Source of the DNA: Piscicola geometra | Taxonomy: Eukaryota > Annelida > Clitellata > Hirudinida > Piscicolidae | DNA length: 64,000 bases | Reading direction: 5' to 3' | NCBI GenBank assembly: GCA_943735955.1 | Contig: OX030955.1 | Location: 2,186,734-2,250,733 of the forward strand | Part shown: in pieces, positions 1 through 12,100 of the stretch | How the letters are laid out: each line of letters begins with the position of its first letter | Numbering within the stretch: the stretch's first letter is position 1 | Position numbers and translations under genes: made by a program | Notes under the pieces: generated by a model | What the model saw: the letters and a program-made list of their open reading frames with translations, nothing else | Databases searched by the model: none | Told to the model about the DNA's origin: nothing

Positions 1-68
1 GGAAGCTAATATTTTCTTAAATATAGACTTTTGTAAAATAATTTGAAAAAAATTAAACTTAGTTTTAC

Positions 69-176
69 TTTCGGTTTTGGAATAGGTTTAGAAGGCTGCT
101 TGGAGCCAAGCTTCTTCATGGCATTGTAGTATTTCTTTTGATCCTCCGTCATCAGCATCTCCATCGAGCCACCCGC
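69..176 (-). CDS. Nav1: Sodium channel III-IV linker exon with variant inactivation motif
   Basis: A 108-nt exon flanked by a TTTAG acceptor and a GTAAAA donor. It reads [20 protein letters not shown] followed by [16 protein letters not shown], the most conserved cytoplasmic stretch of Nav channels. The hinged-lid particle is normally IFM (vertebrates) or MFM (insects); here the bases GAG ATG CTG ATG ACG give E-M-L-M-T, so the central Phe is Leu. The exon structure matches the vertebrate 105-nt exon, but the intron before it is ordinary GT-AG, whereas vertebrate genes have AT-AC there. Confidence 0.95.
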
Positions 177-3100
177 CTAAAGAAGAAACAAACTTTTATT
201 AATTCTTAAATTAAAATGCAAAACTTTTTATCATTTTATAAATGAAGAAATAAAATTTTATTTTTTTTACAAAATTGTATTTATTATTTAAATAATACGT
301 TCTCACTTTGTAAGTATTTACACTAAACATATTATAGGGAAACATCATATGTTCAACGCAGCTAAATACTAAATAAATTACCAAATTGAAAAAAAAAAAA
401 AAAAAATATTGATCATCTTACTTTTTTCTTTTGCATGTTGAAGTTCTCAATGATGACACCGATGAAAAGGTTCAGTGTGAAGAACGACCCGAAGACGATG
501 AACATCACGAAATAGAGGTACACCCCTACCCTACCTTCAAACACTGGCTGATCTACCGGCTGTTGAAGGTTTTGTTATGAGAAGTTGAATACAAGAGAGA
601 GAAAACATATTTTATGAAAAGATGGAATGGGATTTAAATGGAATTACTTGAAAAAGAGAAGAAATAAAGTACGATTAAGTCAAAATCGTTTGTCTGCACT
701 CTGAACCAATTAAATATGACAAAAAAGAAAAAGAAAAGACGCTCAATATGACGATAAGAAAAACTCAAAATGGCATAGCGACCTCTCGGCTGTCAATCGC
801 CGCATACATGATGTCCATCCAGCCCTTGAAAGTGGCGATTTGGAAAAGCGAGAGGTAGCCGATGAAAACGTTATCGAAGTTCACTTTCGGGTTGAACCAC
901 GAGTAGTTTCGTGTGTGGTAGACGTTTTCGCAAAGGTCTTTGTTGAGGCTGTCGTTGGTGCCTTCGATCACGTACTCGTTCAAGGCGTTCAACTCGATCT
1001 TGATCATTTCTCCGTCGGCATTCAGACATCTGCCGAAGCGACCCATGAAGAGGTTGACGCCCATGATGCTGAAGATGAGCCAGAAGACGAGGCAGACGAG
1101 GAGGACGTTGAGAATGGCTGGAATCGCTTGGATCAGAGCGTTCACTACGACCTAGAAAGCGATCAATGCATGTTTGGCGCTGATTTATTTGACGAAATAC
1201 TATTAAATGATAGCAATATTAATACTTTATTTTCAAATCTTCATTATTAAAATTTAAAATCTTTTACTTTACATTTCAAATCTTTAGTTTACAATTTAAA
1301 CATCTTGTGTACTAAATTTGATCATTTATAGTAATCTGAAATGAAAAAACTTCAAGCAATTATTCGAAGATGTGCGAAAACCCCTATAATGTTTCCGTAG
1401 TGATGGATGGCCGGAAAGGTTAGCTTTCTGATTACATTATTCATCAAGAATTCTTTCTTAATCAAAGATTTTAAAGAAATCTATTTGAGATTTCATTGTA
1501 TACTATTTTAATACAAATAATTCTTTCAAACAAATCAAGAATTTCATTAAAATGTGATTCATGTCATGAAACATAACTTACATGTCATAAGTCGCGATAA
1601 TAAATCATCCTACTTAGTTGCAGTAACCAAGACTCTTAGTAACTAAGACAGCGAAAAAGTATGGCACCTTCATTCCTTCCCATCTGGACACCGCTCGCAA
1701 AGGCCTCAGGGCTCGAAGGGTTCTGAGAGCTCGGAAGGCGCCCATGTTGCCCATGTCTGCCCCCTCGGCGAACCAGCCTATCAGCGATATCTTCAAGGGG
1801 TTGGGACAGTGGCGAAAAATTAGAGTTGGAGTTTTAGTTTTTTAAGGAGTGATGATAGGGGTGGGATTATTATATCTTCAAGAGTTTTTTGAAAAATTAG
1901 AGTAAGAATTTAGTTTTTAAGGGTTAATAGTAGTGATTGAGTTTATTTTGCAATTTAAAAATGTATTTTACTTTTTTGTCCACGCTTTTTCTGAAACCTT
2001 TACACTACATTTCAATGAGTTTTTTTAATCTCTAAGTTACAAAAAGAACTCGCAATTTTTTATATATTTATTTTCAAAGTAAAATTAAGCCCATCTTTTA
2101 GAATTATTTAAACTTTTAAAACCAAAAACTTAAAAGTCTGGAACGAGAAAAAAGCTTTTAAAATTAAATTTTTTACAAAAAAAAGCTAGAAAACATTTAG
2201 GGTATAAAGTAGAATGGCAATACACGATAGAAAGACTGCGAGGCATGCCGGGTAAGTGACGATATGCAATTAAGAAACCGGGAAGCGCCAATTATTCTGA
2301 CCTATTTTTGGGGAAGATTTTTTATGGCGGTTTCCATTAACGGGTTGATTAATATTAATTCTTTACTTCCGCTTTGCTTTAGGTTATGGCAAGCAGATTT
2401 CGTTTCGTTCCCAGATTATTGGTTGCGTTTTTTTCTAAATATATTTCAAATGATGAGTGTAAAATTTAAATTTATTGGTGTAGATCATTTGGGAAAGATC
2501 CACGTTTAAGCTATTTTTTCTCAGTTATCGAAAAAAAACCTACTTCAAACGATTATTTAACAGCTTATATAAACAGGAAAACAATGTAAAAAAATTTTAA
2601 ATGAAACTTTTTAAACCTATACATTCGCACAACAATTCAAAAAACAATTTCAAGATCAGCACTTTCTCCCCCTTCCCTCCCCTCTGCAACCATCCCCCCC
2701 CCCTTCCCTCCCTCTACAAACATCTCTCCAGCCCACCCACATTGACGATCAAGAAGTCGAGCCAGCACCAGGCGTCAGTGAAGTACTTCTTCATGCCATA
2801 GGCTGCCATCTTGACGATCATCTCAAAGACGAAGATGACCGTGAAGACGCGATCCATGACCTTCAAAATGAGTTTCAAGGTCGGCTTCTCTTCCGACTTC
2901 TTGTCTTCAACCGCCTTGAATTTTTTTTAAAATAAATATTTAAAATAATTTTATTCATTTATAGCAATTTAAAAATTTCAAGAGTGATTTCTGAATTGCA
3001 AATTGGAATGTTTTAGCGTGGGTATTTTATATCACACTGGAGTGACTTATTACCTTTAATGATTTTTCGACTTTTTAATTTGTTTCATTTATTTTTAAGA

Positions 3101-6100
3101 TTAATTAACTGCTTAGTTGTTTAGTAAATTAGGTCGAAAGGCATAAAAAAATATATAAATAATTTTATAATACTCAAATCGATTTAAGCATTATTTAATT
3201 TGACATTTAAAGCAATTTTTAATATTTAATTAGTTACTTGAGAAAATATCAAGAAATTAAGATTCTGTTATTTAAATGGTGAGTGACTATCGAAATACAA
3301 TTCTCCGTGATTTATAAAAATATCGTGACCCAATTCAAATAGAACACTTACATTTCTGCATACGTGAGTTTGGAAAAACTTGAATAATTAAATATTTATT
3401 TATTTGAATTTACTAAAAAATAAATCATAAATCAAAATCAAAACTAAAATTAAACTTATAAACGAGAGCCAAATTATACAATCAAATCACACCAATGCAA
3501 GAGAGCTGGCGATGATCATGATGATGATGAAGGTCTCGAAGTAGTTGTTTTCGACCAGAGCAAACATATAGCAGCGGAAGAGCCAGTAGACCTTGCCTAC
3601 GAAGGTCCCCTCTACCATCTGCCACACCGAGCACTTCTGCATGCACAGCGTGGGACAGCAGTCGTCGGGGCACTTGACGAAGACGACGTTCACCTCGTTT
3701 ATTTCCGGACCTGCTGCACCTCTTTGCAGGTCTGAGAGGAGATTGTAGCACTTTTGGAGTTTCAAATGCATGCATGAGAGGGTGGATGAAGGAGAGTCTT
3801 GGTTGAATTATGCATCTGGAGAGTGTACAGCGCTCTAATGCAAATGTGCACGTGTGTGTTTAGGAAATATCGTGGAGCTCTATAAATAGTCTTGTGATTG
3901 TTTTTGCATACAAACAAACGCAAAAGATGAAGTGATTGATAGTCAACTTCGCTTTCTGGCCTTCTTAAGAGTATTAAACAAATTAATTGGCTGCTCCATC
4001 AGTGTTATGGCTTTATTATTGAACCAATAAGCATCGCAAATGGGTATTATTGAAATAGATAAATAGAGAATGAATTCGTTCTTTTGTGCTGCCATTGATT
4101 TCATATCACGTCGGTGTACATTTGATGGTAGCATGTTTTCTCTCTTAATGCGTCCTTAAAAAGTTCGCGTGCTCCAAGAAATGCCAATCGGAAAGCTCTG
4201 AGCAGCACAAAGCCGAACCCGACCAATCAATTCCATCCAATAAGCGCGTAAGAAATGAGAAATTATTCATGAAAAATCAAATGAAAAAAACAATATTTTA
4301 GATGAGTTCTTTTCTTTAATACTTTTTGATCTTTTTTTTGGCTAGAGATGCTATCTCAGTTGAAGGAAACTCTAAAAGTATTGCAAAAAAATAGAAAATT
4401 AAAAAATATTTAAAAAAACTATTTTTACCTCCGCTTAGAGAATCTTCATGAGAAAAAGAAAACTCGGAAGCCGTGCTTGAGTCGGGGCTGTCAGACAGGC
4501 TTTGAAGACTGTTCTTGGTGGACGGAGTGGAGGAGAGATGACGATGGTGACTGTAGTGGTAGGTGCGTGTGTGGCTGTGGTGGGAACTGTAGTGGGCGCT
4601 GTGGTAGTGGCCTTGGTGTGGACGGTGGTAGTGGTAGTCTTGGTATGGGTCGGGCAGGTAGTTAGCCCTGTCCAGTTTTGAATTTGAGTGGTCTGAAAGT
4701 ACACTGACCTTGGAACCTAAATAACTGTTCTGTTTTGGCAATTTTGAGAGTTTAGATTAATAAATCATTCGATTTATAAATTTAACTTTCGTGAAAGTTT
4801 ATAAAAAGTTGTCATATTTTTATTTGTGAAAATTTTCAACTTAATCAGTAAAATAATCGACGTTAAATAATCAATTATCCTCTTCGTTTACTTTTTCCAG
4901 ACAGGATTCATCGGGTTCTGCAATCAATCATCAGTCATTCGAATACATTTTGTGTTAAAAAGATAGAAAAAAACTTCTAAAATTTTAAACCAACATTTTT
5001 TCACGGAACTTTTTTTAAAGGAAACTTTATTTCTCATATCACGTCGATTGAAAGTTATTTCAAAAAATGTATTTTTTTAAATAGTATTTTTATTTTATAA
5101 AAAAATTTATTGTTGAATGAAAGAATAAATCAATTTCAATCTATGGACTAACCGTAAGGAGAGACGGGAGAGTATGCGTGGGAAAAGCTACCTTTCAGCG
5201 AGGCATCTTCACCCTCGCATTGGTCTCCCCGGAAGAGCTGTCCATTGCCGATGACGACGCTCGGATTGACGATAACAACTCCATTGTTGACAACACTGTG
5301 GCCAACATGCACGCCGAAAGTTTCACTTTTTGGGTCTTTGTTGTTGTTGTTGTTGACGTGTTGCCCGATGTAGTTGACTCGCTCTTCGTGGAAGAACGAG
5401 TCGTTATAGAGGTTCTTGTGCTGGATCTTCACCTTGATGCAGTACAAGATGTGTGATTTAATGTAAATAACGAATCTGTTGATGCGGTCCACAGCCTCTT
5501 GCAGTTTGTTGGGGCCTTGTTGTGTGTTTTGTTGGTTCGTGGTAAAGATGAAATGGATTCGGAGTGGTTTTTATAAAAAGAATTAATAAAAGGCGCTTTT
5601 AAGGTTTTCTGTTGAATTATTTTTTCTAAAAGATTTGCTATTGTTAAAACTCACATTAATGTGAATATTAATATGAATATTAATTAATATTTTAAAAAAG
5701 TATATTAATTAATATTTTTTAAAAGTATATTAATTAATATTAATTAATATTTAAAAAAAGTATATTAATTAATATTAATTAATATTTTAAAAAAGTATAT
5801 TAATTAATATTAATTAATATTTTAAAAAATTATATTAATTAATATTTTAAAAAATTATATTAATTAATATTTTAAAAAAGTATATTAATTAATATTTTAA
5901 AAAAGTATATTAATTAATATTTTAAAAAAGTATATTAATTAATATTTTAAAAAAGTATATTAATTAATATTTTAAAAAAGTATATTAATTAATATTTTAA
6001 AAAAGTATATTAATTAATATTTTAAAAAAGTATATTAATTAATATTTTTAAAAAGTATATTAATTAATATTTTAAAAAAGTATATTAATTAATATTTTTT

Positions 6101-9100
6101 AAAAGTATATTAATTAATATTTTTAAAAAGTATATTAATAAATATTTTTTAAAAGTATATTTATTAATATTAATTAATATTTATTATTATTTATTAACCT
6201 TCCTCCTCTTGCGAATGCTTCAAACTCTCAGCTCCGAACGAACTCAACAGCAAAGCCAAAAAGAGATTAAGGACCTTGGAATTTAAAATATTGTGATTTT
6301 CTCTTTTCAGTTTAAACATTTCAAGCTACTATAATGATCGAAAGTATATTTAACCAAAAAAGTCAATTAAAAAATATTCTAGGTTTATTGCAATTTTTCA
6401 AAGATGAAAAAAAAAGAATTTTCTCAATACTTGGGATGCCCACTCACCACTAAAGACCCAACAATCATGGTGAGAAGGAAGAACGGAATGCACACTTTGC
6501 CATACGCCCGTATGCACATCCACATGTTTTCGATCCACTCTCCGCATAATATCCTTCGATTTTATTGGAAACTTAAATTACCAAACGGTAGGAAACGATT
6601 TTCACGCCCATTACACTCAAACTGCACTCTTGTCGATGTTTCAGTCCCCTTTTCCAACTTCCTCAATAAAACCAAAAATACAGAATATTCACACGGATAA
6701 ACAAATATGATTTATCCACCAAAAACATATCAATAGCCTCTCACCTGAATACAATCATAAAAGAATGGAAGAAGTCTTTGAAGTGCCATCTGAGCTCTCT
6801 GCTTTCTCCAGGTAGAAAGGGAAACTTGTCGTCGTGGTAACTCGATCCAAACAGTTGCATGCCCATCACCGCGAAGATGAAGATGATGATGGCTAAGACG
6901 AAACATAAGTTGCCAAGAGCACCCATCGTCCTGCCTATGATGCCGATCAGGAGGTTGAGTGTGGGCCAGGATTTGGCTAGTTTGAAGACTCGTAACTGCG
7001 GGTTTGGGTTTAGAAGTGAGGTATTTTGTGAATATTTATAGTTTTGTCTTAATAAACATTATTGATTTAATATTTATTGAAAAATTATTGTGAAAAATTA
7101 AAACTCACCAATCTGAATGAACGCAGGATCGAAAGTCCTTTGATGTTTTCAAGACCCATCTCGATCAGACTGAGAATCACGATGACGAAGTCGAAACAAC
7201 TCCACTTGTCTTGCAAGTACTTGTACAGGCCCAGCGCTAGGACCTTCAAGCCGGCTTCGACCGTGAATATTGCCGTGAAAACCTTGCGAAGAGACATAGA
7301 TTTCATCGACGTGGAAGCTTTATGTTTTTAATGAAACTCTTGATTGTTTTTCCACATAATAATGTTGAAATATTCAGCAGTCAGCTAGTGATTTGAGAGA
7401 TGAAAATGAAAGTCTTTAAAACATTAACTGCTCGGGCACTCACGTAGTTTCCATAAAAGAGCACTTTGACGAGATGCTCGTTCATGTCTGCGTGCTCCAT
7501 CGCCATGAAGAGCGTGTTGAGGACGATGCACAGGGTGATCAGGAGGTCGACGAAGGCGTCCATGATGAATAGTTCGATGACGTGAGCAAACTTGTACCAA
7601 TAGGGGTGGCACTCCCATCCGAACAAGAGTTGATGGCATTTCTCTTTTAAAAACTCCTTCTTATTCATTCCATACTCGTAACCCAGAAGTGCTTTTACTT
7701 GAGTTTGCGTGGTTGTTGAGGTTGTAGGATGGAGATTGTTAATTACAAAAATTGCTGTCGTTTTTAGTTTTATTATTTTTTTTGGTTTTATAAATATTAA
7801 GCAAATGTACTCAAATATTGATTAGTATAATCTTCAAAGTTTTATGGATTATAAAAACTATAATATATCAGAATATTTTAGTGAAAGAAAAAAACTATTT
7901 TCTTACTTCCACGTTTATTCGAAGCGTTTTTTATTAAGCCTTTTATGACAAGAACATCTGAAATAAAAAAATCTCAATCAATAAATGCACGTTTAAAACT
8001 CTGATAAACCTTATCGAATCGATTTTAAACACACACATACATTTTGAAACAGTTGTAAATTTTTAAAATTTTAATGTTCCCCTTTGGAAGCATTGGGTCG
8101 ATAAAGGTTGAGAACCTCTTTCTGAAAGTATCTATAGTGAGTTATTTGGTTAGTTTCGATGAGTTCAACCTTGCAGGTCAACGCTGGCGGGGCTGGGAGT
8201 GGCGCAGAGGAAAGGATTGTCATCCACCATTGTCTTCTTCTTGCCGTCCGTCTGCGAATGCTGATCGAGTCTTTGCGTGCGTCTAACTTTTAAAATACTA
8301 TTTTGGAACTTTTTTCTATCTCATAAAAACTAAATTAGTTTCTAAAAGACATTAAAAAAAGTTAAAGCCCGATTTTTTAAATAATGTATATAAAGATAAG
8401 TTTACTATACTTTAAAATATATGACTTTTTTATTACACCTAATAAATAGTAATTTTATAAATCAATGAATGCGCCTTGGTAAAAAGTGCACCTAAAACTG
8501 ATGAATAAAGAAATATCGTTTTGTAGATGACTAACCTCATGCTCCCTCAACTTTACGTTTTCTTGGTTGCCGCTGCTATTGGAATTTAAGTTGAGGGTAT
8601 TTTTATTGTTTTTTCTAGCTGCGACGTTCCAATGGAAGTAAGTGGGCTCGATGGGTTTGGTGAGATGAGACGTTTGAGTCTTTACATGATTTAAATTGAG
8701 ATTTTTCGATTGGCTGGACATGAAACTGCTCTCCCACTCTTTATTGGTGGTTGAGGTGAGTTGTGTGTTGGGCTCAAGGAAGTTGTGGGTAGGTGGTGAG
8801 TCTACAGATGATCTGAAGCTGTAAGCCTTGTTGAAGACGGCGGAGTAGTTGGTAGGTGCGTTGTATTGGGCACTGGAGCATTGCAGAGTCAGCGGAGCAA
8901 AGTGTCGCCGCTGGGTTTGTTCGTCTTGAGGCTGTTGGAGCTTTTTTGTGGAAGCGTTGTCGTCAATGTAGAGTGCATCGTGAAGGTTTTGGTTGTTTTT
9001 GTTTTTTAGAAAAGTGCTTTGATGGTAGAGGTGGTCGTTGATGATGGAGTTGTTGGCTTGAGAGGCAATTGTGTGGCAGTTTAAATGGCTGTCTAAAACG

Positions 9101-12100
9101 TTCGTTTTGCTGCGACTCTTTGAAATACTGGCTTTCCGTTTTCTAATGATAAGAAATTATTTGTAATGAAATCATTTTAAGTTTAAACTATTAAAAATTA
9201 ATTTACACGAAAACTTGAAACTCGAACCCAGATATTCCTCCGTTGCAAGGAGGCATGAAGTAGTGTTGAGCAATGTGGAAGTTACAAATGTCTTCGGAGT
9301 TGGGAGTGACAGCTTCTGAGTCGTCAGCGTAGGGCAAGTCGAGGTTGTCTAAGCAGGGCTGCATCACAGGTCTCCAAGAAGAAATGCTTCCCCGCGAGGA
9401 AAATTCTTTCTTCCAGCTGAACTGACTCGAACGGTGCTTCAAAAGCTCCTGGCATTCGGTCGTCCCAAGCGGTGTTCCAGGCACGCTGTTGTACTGCGCG
9501 TTGTGGCGGTGTAAATAATTCAGAATGATTTTATCTGGATTATATCTGAACAAATCATACACGTGTTATCAATGCGAATGTATTAATGCAAAACAAAAGT
9601 ATAAATCTTTGTGTATGACAGCGACTACAGAAGCTTTATGGAATTAATAGAAATGCTTTATCGATCTACTCACAACTTTTCCGCTGGAACTGTGCATAGA
9701 TTTGGGGTGGTTGTGGTGGCTGTGGTGGTGGCTGTGGTGGTGGTTGTGGTGGTTGTGTTGGCTGTGGTGGTGGCTGTGGTGGGGGTGGTGTGGGTTGTCG
9801 TTGTATGCATACTCTGACTTGATGCTTAGTCGCTCATGCTGCAGTGACTTTCGGGAGATTGCATGACTCTCCTTGCCTTGGAGACTATTGCTGGAACTGG
9901 TGGAAGAATTTCGAACTTCGTAAAAGTTGTATTCATCGTCTTCCTCCATGTTGGCTTCTTCTTCGGCTTCCAGGTTGGCGTCAATCTCGTCTTGTTTTTG
10001 GCAGTCGTCGTAAGACATGGCGACGATCGCTAAGATGACGTTGACGAGGTAAAAGGAGCCGAGGAAAATGACGATGATGAAGAAGATCATCTGGTTCGGA
10101 CCGTTTGTTCGTATCACCTAAGGTTACATTTAATTCATTAATTCTATTTATTTATCTATTTTTCTATTAGGATTTTATTTAATATTTATATTATTAATTT
10201 CTTTTCAATTAAACTATGTTTATTTTTGTTTAAAGCATTTTATTGGCATTTTAAGCTACTTGTTGGTATAGATTTTCCCAGAAGTCTTGAGTCATCAAGC
10301 GAAAGGCACAAAGCATCGCTGAGCCGAAGTTATCGAAGTTGGTAAAACCAAAGTCCGGGTTAGGACCCCCTTTCGCGCATGTGTAGTTTTCAGGACACAC
10401 TCTATAATTAAATATGCAGTTTAAATTTTAAGTTTTATTTTATTTTATTTTAAATTTTAAATGCAGAAGGATATAAAGGTCATTTGAAAATTGTTGAAAA
10501 TTTCAAGAAAATTTGAACCAACCCTCCTGGTTCGTCTTCCAAGTGTCCACACAGCATGAAGGGATTCGAGTTTGCCGGCTTGAACCAGTTTTCTGAGTAT
10601 TCAAAGCATTTATTTTCTACTTTATGGAATCTTTTAAAATCTCTATTCAAAATAATTAATAAATGTTTGAAAACAATTAATTGCTTCTTATTCCTAAGAT
10701 TCCGGTTCATGGAATTCCATTTGATTTTTCTGCTCTTGTATGTCACACGAATTCTAAGAAAGCATCTCGCAACGAAAAATGCTTTCAAATCTTTTTTTCT
10801 TCAAATTTATTGATACGATTGAATTAATTTTAAAACATTTTAGAGTTTGTAAACGTATGGCCTTCGAGTAGAACAAAAATAAAAATAAAATTCTAAAAAC
10901 TAAAAGAATAAACCTAACAAAACATTTTAAACTTTATGAATTTATTTTCCTTAATTAAGTTTGGTCCAAAAAGGCTTCGAATACTTTCGTAACTTCAAAG
11001 CACCTGGGTTGCTGACATATTCTCGATGCTGCAGTCGTTCTTCGTCTGTGGCGTTCTCGAAGGGCGTCTGGGCGAGTGGACTGTCGGCCTTGACGCACTT
11101 TTTGGTCATCGAGCCCTGGTAGAGCTGCAGGCCGACCAGGGCGAAGATGGACAAGACAAAGACCGAGAGGATCATCACGTCCCGCAAACGACGCACTGCT
11201 TCCATTAAGGCACCGACGATTGTTTTGAGGCCTGGAGGTTTGCGGGGATTGTTGTTTTAGTGGTTTATAAATATCATTTTTAAATGAGAAGCATTAGGAA
11301 ACAAATAATTTGGTTATTGGATAACTGAAAAAAATCAGTTTGAAAAACAAGCATAATTCTAAAATAAATATACAACAATTTTCGATGTTTTTTTGCTTTA
11401 TTTAAAATGATTCTCTTTAATAAAACATTTTTTTTTCAAAAAGTTAGAATAACATAGAATCTTGAAAATTCAAGAGACGGCGTATAAATCTTACGTGACT
11501 CAATCACAGTCGTTAGGGAAATCAAGATATTATTTGGGATACTTCGACCAGGTAGGCTGCAGGCACTTTTGAATTTTGTCCAAAGAGCTTAAGGATCACT
11601 CAAATGAAATAATGAACAATGGCGACGAGAATAGTCGTAAATGCATTCAACGCATGAGCGCTGTGATCGAGGCGCCCATTAAAGTCTATTAGAGCTCAAG
11701 CGCCAGAAATAAAGCAGAGATAAAGACGATCAAGACAGCAGTGCGCAGTTGGCATAAAGCACAATCCTTAATGGACCTTTCGCGTTTGCATGGAGAGCTT
11801 GCCGTCAAGAAACGTAAGTGTGATTTAAGAGTTTAATTCGGGTTGGAGGCGCATGCTTCATACAAAAAACTTTGTTTATTGCTCATAAAGGAATTTTAAA
11901 CTTTTCAGACTTTTGTGTTATGTGATATTTAACGTTCAAATAATAATTTTAAAAATATGCAATATATCAAAACTATAACTTAGTTAATTAAAATTAATGA
12001 ATCCATAATTGACCTACTGACCTGGAACCACAGCAACCGTTTTGAGTGCTCTGAGAACCCTAAATGTTCGGAGAACTGCAACGTTACCCAGCTCGATGCC

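Noticed and set aside
2264..2509. Plus-strand 81-codon frame in a sodium channel intron
   Set aside because: No recognisable domain, antisense to the intron between domain III exons, length expected by chance in AT-rich DNA.
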